From Meiothermus cerbereus DSM 11376 (lineage in GTDB: Bacteria; Deinococcota; Deinococci; Deinococcales; Thermaceae), in assembly GCF_000620065.1 (NCBI RefSeq), contig NZ_KK211063.1, positions 1-64,000 on the forward strand: a stretch of 64,000 nt of DNA, written 5' to 3'. Numbering within the stretch: position 1 is the first letter of the stretch; every line of letters starts with the position of its first letter. Shown here piece after piece: positions 10,918-21,870 of the stretch. A program made the translations under genes and the position numbers. A model generated the notes under the pieces. That model was not told the DNA's origin and searched no databases. It was given only the letters and a program-made list of their open reading frames with translations.

Positions 10918-12150
10918 TTAGCGCATGCGACGTTCGATCAGTTGCTTGGCCTCAGCCAGAGCGGTCGGGATGTCCTTACCCTCGTCCAGCACCTGGGCAA
11001 GGGCCTGGCTCACGATCTCGTTGGCGATACGGTCGTACTTGTTGGCCTTTAGTGGCTTCACTTTACGGGCAGCCTCACGCCACAACAGTCGGGCCTTCTG
11101 ACCACCCAGGAATTCTACGGGCTCATCGAAGGAGGGGTCTTCTTGGGCTGCCAGCAAGGCTGGGAAAGCACCAATGGTCTTGAAGGCCAACGTTTGCATA
11201 TCCTTGTTGGTGGTTACGAACTTGATGAACTCCCAGGCCAGTTCTTTGTTCTTGGAAGTGGAGGCAATTGCGTAGAAGCTACCACCCCAGGAGGCAAACA
11301 TACCCTCGGGAAGTTGCTGTACCCGCCACAGCCCCTTGGTTTCGGGGGCCATCCAGTTTTGCAGGTGGCCTTGCAGCCAGGCGCCGGAGAACTGCGTGGC
11401 TACGGTTCCTTTCTTGAAAGCATCGTACCACTCGTTGGACCAGGCCCCTATCCGGGCATCCAGGCCTGCGGTGCGAATGTTTTTGGCCAGCTCAAAGGCC
11501 CGCACGAAGCGAGGGCTATCCACGACCGGCTTACCCTGAGCATCGAAGTAGGGACTGTTGTTGGCCGGAGTGGTGGCAAAAATGTTAATCCAGGCCACGT
11601 CGGCGGCATCGGCAATCAGGAAAGCACCGGTGGTGGCCTTGATCTTGCGGCCAGCCGCGATGTAGCCCGGCCAGGTCATCATGTTTTTGGGGTCTACCCC
11701 CGCTTTTTGCAAAACATCCACCCGATAGAAGAAAGTACCAGGGCCGATATCCACCGGCATTGCAATAAACCGCCCATCGGCTGCGGTAGCCTGAGCAACG
11801 GTATAGGGGGTAAAGAGCCTCTTGTACTGCCCGGCATTGTAGGGGGCTTTGTTCAGGTCTTCAAAACCCTGCCCTTCGGCAAAGCGGCCCACAAACCCAA
11901 TCTCGATGGCCGCCACATCGGGCAGACCCTGTCCGGTGGCCAGCGCGGTGGTGAGGGCGTTATGGTGGTCGCCGTACTGCTGAACGACCAGCTTGATTTC
12001 AACGTTGGGGTACTTCTTATTGAAGAGGGGAATTTGAGCTTTGAGAGCATCGTCGAGGTTGGGGAAAACCCCCACCGTGAGGGTAGTCTTTTGGGCAAAG
12101 CCCAGGCCAAACAGCGCCAGCAGTACTAAAATTGATAGGATTCGCTTCAT
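10918..12150 (-). CDS. Sugar ABC transporter substrate-binding protein
   Basis: Periplasmic family 1 solute-binding protein of 410 aa. The signal peptide MKRILSILVLLALFGLGFA is followed by QK, with no lipobox cysteine, so it is probably soluble. The TTALATGQGLPDVAAIE block and the later FSGAWLQGHLQNW and WGGSFYAI blocks are typical of CUT1 binding proteins. AGGAGGT lies seven bases before ATG. It is the first gene of the operon, 98 bp after lacI, with an 18-bp palindromic operator in between. The ligand is probably a xylo- or gluco-oligosaccharide, judged from the neighbours only. Confidence 0.94.
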   Translation of the reverse strand: MKRILSILVLLALFGLGFAQKTTLTVGVFPNLDDALKAQIPLFNKKYPNVEIKLVVQQYGDHHNALTTALATGQGLPDVAAIEIGFVGRFAEGQGFEDLNKAPYNAGQYKRLFTPYTVAQATAADGRFIAMPVDIGPGTFFYRVDVLQKAGVDPKNMMTWPGYIAAGRKIKATTGAFLIADAADVAWINIFATTPANNSPYFDAQGKPVVDSPRFVRAFELAKNIRTAGLDARIGAWSNEWYDAFKKGTVATQFSGAWLQGHLQNWMAPETKGLWRVQQLPEGMFASWGGSFYAIASTSKNKELAWEFIKFVTTNKDMQTLAFKTIGAFPALLAAQEDPSFDEPVEFLGGQKARLLWREAARKVKPLKANKYDRIANEIVSQALAQVLDEGKDIPTALAEAKQLIERRMR

Positions 12151-12187
12151 GGTTACCTCCTAGTTAGACAAGGTTTCTTGAGCCGAT

Positions 12188-12205
12188 TTTGAAAGCGCTT
12201 TCAAA
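12188..12205. promoter_or_regulatory. LacI-family operator before the transporter operon
   Basis: TTTGAAAGCGCTTTCAAA is a perfect 18-bp palindrome with the central CG typical of LacI/CcpA-family sites. It lies 38 bp before the binding-protein start. A near-identical site is upstream of lacI at 13318-13335. Confidence 0.85.
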
Positions 12206-12247
12206 GTATTTTTTGCCGTCAAACTCACCTCCTTCTCTCGGTAAAAA

Positions 12248-13270
12248 TCATTGGCGCATAGCTAAAGCGCCCGACGAACGTAGCATGGCTGTAGATTCTC
12301 GCACCACCAAGCGGGTCGAGAGTGGCTCGGGGGTGTAGTTGTAGCCTTCAAGCAAGGCCAGCACCAGCCGCGCAGCCTCCCAACCCATTTCCGGGCCGGG
12401 CTGCCGCACTGTGGTGAGGGGTGGGGTAAAGTAGCTCGAGCTCGGCAGGTCGTCAAAACCCACCAGGGAAACATCGTGAGGAACACGAATCCCCCGTCGG
12501 TACAAAGCCACGCTGGCGCCATATGCCATCTGGTCGTTGGCGGCAAAGATCGCCGTAAACAACGCGCCTCGAGCCAGCAGCGACTCCACCGCCAGTACCC
12601 CGGACTGCTCCATATAGTCCCCCACCGTAATCAGGCTGGGGTCGAAGGGTATGTTTGCGTCCTCGAGGGCCGCCCGATAACCCTCGAGGCGGTCGATAGC
12701 GTCGGGGTGTGAGGTAGGGCCCGCGATGTGGGCAATCCGTCGGTGGCCCAGCTCGATAAGGTGTCTGATGCCCTCGTAGGCGCCTTTCCGGTTGTCTATG
12801 CCCAAACACTTCAGGCCCGGTATTTTGCGGCCCACCACCACTACTGGCATAGTCTTGGCCAGTTCCCGCAGCCGTTCCTGCGGTACGCTACCGTCCATAA
12901 CGATCAGGCCATCCACCTGGCGGCCCACCAGCACCTTCAAAGCCGATTCTTCCTGGTCGGCCCGCCAGTGTCCGCTGGCAAAAATGGGGTGGTAGGCGGT
13001 TCCCTCGAGGGCCTGCTCCACCCCTTTGAGCATCTCCCCGTAGTAAGGACTGCTTATTTCCTGGGTAACCACGCCAATAGTAAGCGAGCGCCCCTGCGCC
13101 AGGCCTTTGGCCATGATGTTGGGGCGGTAGTGCAGGCGTTCGATGGCCCGCAAAACGGCTTCCCGCTTGCTGGCCTTAACTCGAGCAGTACCGTTGATGA
13201 CCCGCGAAACGGTGCTGGGCGAAACACCAGCCTCGCGGGCTACATCACTGAGGGTTACGGCTTCGCGCAA
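12248..13270 (-). CDS. LacI-family transcriptional regulator
   Basis: Sugar-responsive repressor of 340 aa. An N-terminal helix-turn-helix (residues 6-25, LSDVAREAGVSPSTVSRVIN) and hinge precede a periplasmic-binding-like effector domain with the usual DGLIVMDG and GFDDLPSS blocks. The start codon is TTG at 13270: GGAGG lies four bases upstream and the HTH begins six residues in. It is transcribed in the same direction as the glycosidase operon. Operators before itself and before the binding protein suggest autoregulation plus local control. Confidence 0.93.
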   Translation of the reverse strand: MREAVTLSDVAREAGVSPSTVSRVINGTARVKASKREAVLRAIERLHYRPNIMAKGLAQGRSLTIGVVTQEISSPYYGEMLKGVEQALEGTAYHPIFASGHWRADQEESALKVLVGRQVDGLIVMDGSVPQERLRELAKTMPVVVVGRKIPGLKCLGIDNRKGAYEGIRHLIELGHRRIAHIAGPTSHPDAIDRLEGYRAALEDANIPFDPSLITVGDYMEQSGVLAVESLLARGALFTAIFAANDQMAYGASVALYRRGIRVPHDVSLVGFDDLPSSSYFTPPLTTVRQPGPEMGWEAARLVLALLEGYNYTPEPLSTRLVVRESTAMLRSSGALAMRQ

Positions 13271-13317
13271 AATGCCTCCGGACTGGAATAACTTCTTGAA
13301 TCAAGAGTAAATCAGAT

Positions 13318-13335
13318 TTTGAAAGCGCTGTCAAG
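13318..13335. promoter_or_regulatory. LacI-family operator before lacI
   Basis: TTTGAAAGCGCTGTCAAG, a slightly imperfect version of the palindrome at 12188, lies 48 bp upstream of the regulator start. It shares the same TTTGAAAGCGCT core. Confidence 0.75.
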
Positions 13336-13418
13336 AGGTTTACGCTATCTATGGCAACCCTTTAGCAGCCAGCCCCCAGGGTGCGGGCTTACAGTTGCGT
13401 GCCCCTCCTGGGTGAGCG

Positions 13419-14153
13419 ATGATAAGTCCCATGGACTTGCTGGTGGTGGTACCCCATCCCGACGATGAGGTGTTTGGAGCGGGCGGAACGCTCATTCAGT
13501 ATGCTGACTGGGGCCTGGAAACCGGACTGATTACCCTGACCAAAGGTGAGGCCGGGCGAACCCTGGGCCTTTGCAAACCGGAGGAGCTGGGCGAGCAGCG
13601 AGCAAAAGAGCTTCAGCAGGCAGTACAAATTCTTAAGCTGGGCCATTTCGAGCTATACGACTTCCCCAATGGACTGCCCAACGGTACAGCGGATGAGGAG
13701 GCCCGGGGCTCTGGCTTCACTACACCAGAAGGGGTAGCCGATCATCCCGAAATTGTAGATTTACTGCTATGGCGCTTTGAGGTGCTGCGCCCCAGGGCCA
13801 TCATTACCTTTGGCCCCAATGGCTCCAACCGCCACCCTGATCACGTCGCCACCCATCAGTTTGTGGTTAAGGCCGCCGAGAAGTCGGGGCAAAAGATAAA
13901 ACTGTTTTTCTATGCGCCTCCTCAGCCCTTGCCAGAATACCTGGAAGGCTGGCTACCCCCCAACCATGTGCGCCATTTACCCATGGAGGTTTTGCTGCAG
14001 AAATTGCGGGCCATGGCCCAGCACCGCACCCAGGCCCTGTCGGTGCTCAACTTTATGGATCGCTTTGGCTATCGACTGGCCACCGAGACCTTTCACCTGG
14101 CTGGCTACGAAGGGCCTATACAACACGAGCTGCTCTGGTATGCCAAACCCTAA
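13419..14153 (+). CDS. PIG-L/LmbE family deacetylase (BshB-like)
   Basis: Zinc-dependent N-acetylglucosaminyl deacetylase family, 244 aa. The metal motif PHPDDE is at residues 12-17, and the HPDH motif near residue 145 supplies the third ligand. The family includes BshB of bacillithiol synthesis, and the next gene is a bacilliredoxin-like protein, which supports BshB by context. Other PIG-L enzymes act on lipids or antibiotics, so BshB is an inference. Starts at 13419 and 13431 are both possible; GGGTGAG favours the first. Confidence 0.85.
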   Translation: MISPMDLLVVVPHPDDEVFGAGGTLIQYADWGLETGLITLTKGEAGRTLGLCKPEELGEQRAKELQQAVQILKLGHFELYDFPNGLPNGTADEEARGSGFTTPEGVADHPEIVDLLLWRFEVLRPRAIITFGPNGSNRHPDHVATHQFVVKAAEKSGQKIKLFFYAPPQPLPEYLEGWLPPNHVRHLPMEVLLQKLRAMAQHRTQALSVLNFMDRFGYRLATETFHLAGYEGPIQHELLWYAKP

Positions 14154-14250
14154 AAGCTGTGGCCGCAGATCACATCCCAGTAGGCGCGCAAGGATGGGGA
14201 AGTGTTCCGGCTAACGGTTGTGTGCCACCCCAAAGGTTAGACTCAACTCC

Positions 14251-14898
14251 ATGAGAGAGCGCATGTATGCCATCACCACCCCCGAAGAGGCCGATGCTTT
14301 TATTGACAGTCGGCCTGTTACGGCCATCTTTAAGGCCGGCACCTGCCACAAAACCATGCAAGGCTGGGGCAACGTGGAAAAAGTCTTGCGGGAACGGCCC
14401 GACATTCCGGTGGGCATCATCAAGGTAGTGGAACACCGCCCAGCCTCGAACCGGGTAGCCGAGCGCAGCGGCATTGTGCACCACTCGCCCCAGATTATTT
14501 TGTTTCGCAACGGACAGCCGCTTTTCGAGCTAAACAACTGGGACATTACCCTGGAGAACCTCGAGCAGCTCTTCAGCCAGCACCTTCCGGATGTCCGGGC
14601 CGAACACCCGCAGGAAGGGGCTAAAAGCAACCTCGAGCCCTACAAGCGCCTTTTGGATGCGTACCTGAGCGGGGCAGTAAGTGAACAGCAGTTTACCTGG
14701 ACCTACCTCAACATGTTCCGCGAGGACGCCTCGCTGCGCTCGCAGGAGGAGTTTGAGCTACTCAACTCGCTGTTTGGCAATCCTGATGAGCACCACATCC
14801 ACCCCTTGAGCATCATGCAGTTTGAGCAAGCCAACCCCCAGGCCACCCCCCTATACGAGCGGGCACAAAGCCTGCGGGCCCGGCTCGACACGCTCTGA
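14251..14898 (+). CDS. Bacilliredoxin (YtxJ/BrxC-like) with C-terminal helical extension
   Basis: About 215 aa. Residues 5-115 are a thioredoxin-like fold of the YtxJ family: FKAGTCHKT carries a single active Cys, VGIIKVVEHRPASNRVAE and HHSPQIILFRNGQ are the matching blocks, and the cis-Pro is in SPQ. YtxJ-type proteins remove bacillithiol from thiolated proteins. Ordinary YtxJ proteins are about 110 aa. Here about 100 extra residues follow (YKRLLDAYLSGAVSEQQF...), all helical and reminiscent of colicin-immunity-like helical domains. Start could also be 14263. It follows the BshB-like gene on the same strand. Confidence 0.75.
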   Translation: MRERMYAITTPEEADAFIDSRPVTAIFKAGTCHKTMQGWGNVEKVLRERPDIPVGIIKVVEHRPASNRVAERSGIVHHSPQIILFRNGQPLFELNNWDITLENLEQLFSQHLPDVRAEHPQEGAKSNLEPYKRLLDAYLSGAVSEQQFTWTYLNMFREDASLRSQEEFELLNSLFGNPDEHHIHPLSIMQFEQANPQATPLYERAQSLRARLDTL

Positions 14899-14976
14899 AC
14901 CCGGCCCGTCTGCGTTCAACAACGCGCCAAGGCAGCCACACGATAGACCCAGGAGCAGGCGCAGGAAGCATCTGGA

Positions 14977-15005
14977 GAAAAACCCACCCCATAAATGGGG
15001 TGGGT
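14977..15005 (-). terminator. Intrinsic terminator of the secreted nuclease gene
   Basis: The 10-bp stem ACCCACCCCA (14982-14991) pairs with TGGGGTGGGT (14996-15005) across a 4-nt loop. On the minus strand it is followed by TTTTT. It lies 21 bases after the nuclease stop. Confidence 0.85.
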
Positions 15006-15025
15006 CGGTTGCTTTCGGTCTGCCT

Positions 15026-18202
<3,177 letters not shown>

Positions 18203-18340
18203 AGAACCTCCTGGACGCACCATATTGACCTACCGTCAGGGTAGTGTTGCAAACAAACCCCATAAAAACGGTCAGGCCTAGACTAACGCAAAAGCACGTT
18301 TCTTTCGACATTACTTTGGCGTATCTTTATGGCCCAAAGC

Positions 18341-18365
18341 AAAACCCCGGCCCTGCAGGCCGGGG
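18341..18365 (-). terminator. Intrinsic terminator after DUF2892 gene
   Basis: An 8-bp GC stem CCCCGGCC (18345-18352) with GGCCGGGG (18358-18365) is followed on the minus strand by TTTTG. It is 16 bases past the stop of the DUF2892 gene at 18382. Confidence 0.8.
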
Positions 18366-18381
18366 CGAGGGAGGGGCGTAT

Positions 18382-18585
18382 TCAGGACGCTTTTCCTCGA
18401 GTATTAATTTTGAACACCGCCCAGATGGGGCAGAAGTTGAGGGTGGCGGTTACCAGCATAACCACCCCCAGAAGACCAAACACCCAGGCCCAGATGCCGC
18501 TGCTACCAAAGAAGGCAATGATTAGAAACACCACCGCCAGGATGTAGCGAACCAGCCGGTCTGTACTGCCTACATTGGGAACCAT
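18382..18585 (-). CDS. DUF2892 (YgaP-like) small membrane protein
   Basis: 67 aa with two transmembrane helices (about 13-30 and 34-52). It begins VPNVGSTDRLVRYILA and ends with LNFCPIWAVFKINT, the conserved DUF2892 pattern (Cys in NFCP). In YgaP this domain anchors a rhodanese; alone its role is unknown. AGGAGGAAG precedes ATG. It is a clear paralogue of the next gene upstream. Confidence 0.85.
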   Translation of the reverse strand: MVPNVGSTDRLVRYILAVVFLIIAFFGSSGIWAWVFGLLGVVMLVTATLNFCPIWAVFKINTRGKAS

Positions 18586-18730
18586 AACTTCCTCCTCGTT
18601 GGAAGCGGGCCCTATTCATCCCACCGAGGTATCGCTTTGGGGTTCAGATTGGCCCGATTCCGGTTATATTCTACGCATTCCGCTGTGGGAGAACTGTGCC
18701 CAGATGCAGCCCAGCCCTCAACCCATCGCG

Positions 18731-18943
18731 CTAGGCCTTGCGCTGGGGTGCGGGGCAGGTGTTGACGCCCAGCGCGGCGTACAGCGGGCAGAAGCCCACA
18801 GCGGCCGTGAGCAACATGACCGCGCCCAATCCCGCGGCCACGTAGACCCACACCCCACCGGCCACCGTAAAAGCCAGCAGGAACAACACCACAGCCAGTA
18901 CCAGGCGAATGATCCGGTCGGTTGTGCCTTCGTTAGGTTTCAT
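18731..18943 (-). CDS. DUF2892 (YgaP-like) small membrane protein, paralogue
   Basis: 70 aa, same architecture as its neighbour: KPNEGTTDRIIRLVLA, two helices, then VGFCPLYAALGVNTC, with a second Cys near the C-terminus. GGAGGAG lies upstream of ATG 18943. It is divergent from the SufR-like regulator, separated by 128 bp. The pair probably arose by tandem duplication. A link to sulfur or redox metabolism is suggested by the Fe-S regulator next door and by YgaP, but not proven. Confidence 0.85.
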   Translation of the reverse strand: MKPNEGTTDRIIRLVLAVVLFLLAFTVAGGVWVYVAAGLGAVMLLTAAVGFCPLYAALGVNTCPAPQRKA

Positions 18944-19019
18944 ATTCTCCTCCTCGAGCCGGTGCCTCTGGCATAAAGCCGCACCGCCGCTCCAATGGTT
19001 AGGCTATACTGCTTATTAT

Positions 19020-19042
19020 GCTATTTCAATAGAGAAAATAGC
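19020..19042. promoter_or_regulatory. Possible operator of the SufR-like regulator
   Basis: The inverted repeat GCTATTT (19020-19026) and AAATAGC (19036-19042) has a 9-bp spacer and sits in an AT-rich stretch 30 bp before the regulator start. A TATACT box (19005-19010) lies just before it. The position fits autoregulation and control of the divergent DUF2892 genes. Confidence 0.45.
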
Positions 19043-19071
19043 GAAAAATAAATAGAACCCCCGGAGCAACC

Positions 19072-19668
19072 ATGAGCACTCGCCCACTAATGGAATTCCT
19101 CAAACAGCACGGCCCCAGCACCATCAAGGAACTGATGGCCCACCTGGGCCTGAGCGAGACTGCCGTTCGACACCAGCTGAGCGGCCTCGAGAAAAGCGGC
19201 TGGCTGGCCAAAGAAGAGCGCCGCCTGGGCAAGGGCCGCCCGGCCACGGTCTACCGGCTGACCCAGGCTTCCGAAGGCCTCTTCCCCAAGCGCTACCCCG
19301 AGCTTCTGGACGCGGTGCTGGCAGAGGCCGAGCGGGAGGGCATTATCGAGCGGCTACTGGAAGGCGTAGCCGAAAGCATGGCCTCCGAGCTGCGGCGCAA
19401 GCTGGCGGGCCTCGAGGGACAGGCCAAGCTGGAGGCGCTGCTGGAGTATATGGACTACGGCGAGATGCTGGGCACCCTCGAGGAAACCCCCACCGGCTGG
19501 GAGCTCAAAGCCCACAACTGCCTCTACTATGCCACCGGACAGCGCTTCGAAGCCGTGTGCAACCTGCCGCCCAGGGTGATTACCAGGGCCACCGGCCTGC
19601 CTGCCGAGCGACCTTTCTGCCAGCGGGATGGGCAGCGGGCCTGCCACTTCTTAATCCAGAAGCGCTGA
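19072..19668 (+). CDS. SufR-like winged-helix regulator with Fe-S cysteines
   Basis: 198 aa. The N-terminal winged helix (residues 1-65; STIKELMAHLGLSETAVRHQLSGLEKSG) is of ArsR/DeoR type and is followed by RLGKGRPATVYRLT. The C-terminal half carries four cysteines, C-x12-C then C-x7-C (NCLYYATG, AVCNLPP, PFCQRD, RACHF). This resembles the [4Fe-4S] ligand set of SufR, which represses suf Fe-S assembly genes in cyanobacteria and actinobacteria. No suf genes are in the window. It may sense iron-sulfur or redox state and control the divergent membrane proteins. GGAG precedes the ATG. Confidence 0.8.
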   Translation: MSTRPLMEFLKQHGPSTIKELMAHLGLSETAVRHQLSGLEKSGWLAKEERRLGKGRPATVYRLTQASEGLFPKRYPELLDAVLAEAEREGIIERLLEGVAESMASELRRKLAGLEGQAKLEALLEYMDYGEMLGTLEETPTGWELKAHNCLYYATGQRFEAVCNLPPRVITRATGLPAERPFCQRDGQRACHFLIQKR

Positions 19669-19684
19669 GCTTGGTTCCCACGAA

Positions 19685-19717
19685 TACCCAGTACAGCGGC
19701 TCTTGCTCTACTGGGTA
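19685..19717 (+). other. Hairpin downstream of SufR-like gene
   Basis: TACCCAGTA (19685-19693) and TACTGGGTA (19709-19717) form a 9-bp stem, 17 bases after the stop codon. There is no T-run, so termination is possible but weakly supported. Confidence 0.4.
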
Positions 19718-19858
19718 AATTGCTGCGCACTGTGTGCAAGCCATGTAGGAACCGCATTGAGTACCCTGGTTGCCCTACCAAAGACCTGCCTTATAGCAAG
19801 ACTGAACCAAGAACCTGGCAGGGCATCTTTCTCGAGCGCTGCCGGGTTCTGCCCCTGA

Positions 19859-20413
19859 TCAATTGGTTTGCTTATGGTCAGGCTTGGTGTTCACTCGCCC
19901 GCGAATCTGCTCGAGGTGGTGCCGCTCGTGGTAGGCCAGGGTCTGTAACCAGCCCAGGGCGGTCAGGTCACCCGCAAAGGGGTGGGCATAGGTAGGTGGT
20001 TGCGACAGGCGTTCGCCGCTCTCGGCCACCTCGGCCAGCAGGCGCTGGCGCACAGACTGCAGCCGCTCCAGCAGCTCGGCGCGGGTCAAACCTCCCTTGG
20101 GCTCCATCGGGGGCGGTGCCAGCCAGCGGCCATCGGGTCGGGTCTGGCCCGGCGGCGAAGGCGGAAAGGGTTCGGCCTCGCCCAAGGCAACCTTGCGCAG
20201 CCTTCGGATAATCTTCCCTGCCGACTCCTCCACCAGGGCAATGTGCTCGAGCACCTCCGCTGGGCTCCAAACCTCTGGTTCGGGCCGCCGGAAAAGGGTC
20301 TCGTCGGGTAGGCTGGCAAGCAGCTGCAGCAGCTCCTGTCTCGAGCGCTCTAAATGCCTGAGGCAATTTTCCGCATCGCCAAAGCGGGCCAGCGTCTTTA
20401 GTGCAGAAGGCAT
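19859..20413 (-). CDS. DinB/YfiT-like putative metal enzyme
   Basis: 184 aa four-helix DinB-superfamily protein. The three expected metal-binding histidines are visible: VLEHIAL (about 58) and HERHH (about 165-169). The family includes bacillithiol S-transferases (BstA/YfiT). As this genome appears to use bacillithiol, that is a reasonable guess but not shown. No strong ribosome site precedes the ATG. It is converged on by the SufR-like gene. Confidence 0.8.
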   Translation of the reverse strand: MPSALKTLARFGDAENCLRHLERSRQELLQLLASLPDETLFRRPEPEVWSPAEVLEHIALVEESAGKIIRRLRKVALGEAEPFPPSPPGQTRPDGRWLAPPPMEPKGGLTRAELLERLQSVRQRLLAEVAESGERLSQPPTYAHPFAGDLTALGWLQTLAYHERHHLEQIRGRVNTKPDHKQTN

Positions 20414-20456
20414 AGGGCAATTCTACAAAATCCCGCCCAAGAACTACCCGGCTAGA

Positions 20457-20681
20457 TTACGCTTTATCGAAAGCCTCACGCAGCTTGCTGGTAAAGGGCA
20501 GGCAAATTAAGCCTTTCAGGTAAAGCTCATGCACTGCGTCCACCCCGGCAATTTGTTGCAGCTGCTCGAGCGAAACCTGTACGTCGTGATCGGGCAAATG
20601 CACCCTGACCTGGTTCATGGTTCCAGGAACCCATTCACACTGTATATTACCCATCGTCAGACTTTGTTGAAGCGCCTGCAT
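20457..20681 (-). CDS. Hypothetical 74-aa protein
   Basis: Not recognised. GGGGGTG precedes the ATG at 20681. The sequence is soluble and slightly acidic, with a VPGTMNQVRVHLPDHDVQVSL segment that looks like beta strands, then helices. It has normal codon use for this genome and is probably real. It lies between the DinB gene (same strand) and fabI (divergent). Confidence 0.55.
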   Translation of the reverse strand: MQALQQSLTMGNIQCEWVPGTMNQVRVHLPDHDVQVSLEQLQQIAGVDAVHELYLKGLICLPFTSKLREAFDKA

Positions 20682-20912
20682 ACTTACACCCCCCTCGCTG
20701 CTAAATGAAACCCTTTTCTTAAAGAGTGTTTACAGCCGAACGGGTCGGGCTGGAGTAGTAAACAATGTCCCGTTATTGGCAACCAATCAAATAATTCGTT
20801 CTGAAGATATATTATCGGGCATGTATGAGGATTGGTTCAGAAGTGCTGGGCACCTTCAGGACACCAAGGGGGCATCACCGGCATGGCCGCCTATTTACAT
20901 CCCCTGAATAAA

Positions 20913-20943
20913 TTGCCAACTCTCGAGGCTGTGCAGGTAAGAT
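20913..20943 (+). promoter_or_regulatory. Possible fabI promoter
   Basis: TTGCCA (20913-20918) and TAAGAT (20938-20943) precede the fabI start by 9 bases from the -10. The 19-bp spacer is longer than ideal. If used, the fabI transcript has almost no leader, which is common in this group. Confidence 0.35.
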
Positions 20944-20952
20944 ACGGGGGTT

Positions 20953-21747
20953 ATGATTGCGATTGATTTATCCGGCAAAAAAGCCCTGGTCATGGGCGTA
21001 ACCAACGAGCATAGCCTGGGCTGGGCTATTGCCGAAAAACTCTATGCAGCCGGGGCCGAAGTGGCATTTAGCTACCAGGGCGAGCGGCTGAAGGAAAAGC
21101 TCGAAAAGCTCACCGCTGGCCGCCCCAATCAACGCTTATACCAGGTCGATGTAACCGACGAAACCGCCCTCAAGACCATGTTCACCGATCTAGCGCAGAC
21201 CTGGGGTGGTCTCGACTACCTGGTACACTCCATTGCCTTTGCCCCCCGGGCCGCCATGGAAGGGCGCTTTATCGACACCACCGCTGCCGACTGGAACACC
21301 GCCCTGCAAATCTCGGCCTATTCGCTGGTGGCAGTGGCCCGCGAAGCCGAGCCCTTGCTGCGCGAAGGGGGCAGCCTGGTCACCCTGACCTACTACGCCT
21401 CGGAAAAGGTGGTGCCCAGGTACAACGTGATGGGGGTTGCCAAGGCCGCCCTCGAGGCCAGCGTGCGCTACCTGGCCTATGAGCTGGGCAAAAAGAACAT
21501 CCGGGTCAACGCCATCAGCGCTGGCGCTATCCGCACCGTAGCCGCCATGAGCATCCCCGGTTTTCGCAAAATGGTCGCCAAGTACAACGCCACCGCCCCC
21601 CTGGGGCGCATGATTACCCACGAGGAAGTGGGCAACCTGGGCCTATACCTGCTCTCTCCCCTATCCAGCGGAACCACCGGCCAGACGGTGTATGTGGATG
21701 CGGGCTACAGCATTATGGGTATGAGCTGGGATGAAGTTCAGGACTGA
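20953..21747 (+). CDS. fabI: Enoyl-[acyl-carrier-protein] reductase (NADH)
   Basis: Last reductive step of type II fatty acid elongation in the cytoplasm; 264 aa, the usual FabI length. The Rossmann nucleotide site is GVTNEHSLGWAIAE (15-28). The catalytic Tyr-x6-Lys is the TYYASEKVVPRYNVMGVAK block, and SAGAIRTVAA is a FabI signature. GGGGG lies a few bases before the ATG. It stands alone, followed by a cluster of repeats rather than another gene. Confidence 0.96.
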   Translation: MIAIDLSGKKALVMGVTNEHSLGWAIAEKLYAAGAEVAFSYQGERLKEKLEKLTAGRPNQRLYQVDVTDETALKTMFTDLAQTWGGLDYLVHSIAFAPRAAMEGRFIDTTAADWNTALQISAYSLVAVAREAEPLLREGGSLVTLTYYASEKVVPRYNVMGVAKAALEASVRYLAYELGKKNIRVNAISAGAIRTVAAMSIPGFRKMVAKYNATAPLGRMITHEEVGNLGLYLLSPLSSGTTGQTVYVDAGYSIMGMSWDEVQD

Positions 21748-21751
21748 TGCC

Positions 21752-21847
21752 GAGTTTAGCTCAGCGGTAGCTGCTCAGCAGCACCAACCGGACAATCCCC
21801 TTCGGGACTTCGGGACGGGGTGTGCTCTTGAAGCAACGCCAGGAGCT
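21752..21847 (+). other. Structured sequence downstream of fabI
   Basis: GGTAGCT (near 21767) and AGCTACC (near 21843) can close a large stem enclosing smaller hairpins (GCTGC/GCAGC; CCCC...GGGG with a CTTCGGGACTTCGGGAC loop). The first 22 bases resemble the 5' half of a tRNA (GCCGAG, TTAGCTCAGCGGTAG), but no anticodon or T arm follows. It could be fabI 3' processing, a decayed tRNA-like relic or a terminator without a T-run. Confidence 0.35.
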
Positions 21848-21870
21848 ACCCTTACATTCAGTCGGTTTTT

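Noticed and set aside
21752-21775. Possible tRNA gene
   Set aside because: Only the 5' acceptor and D-arm look right; no anticodon arm, T-arm or CCA end.
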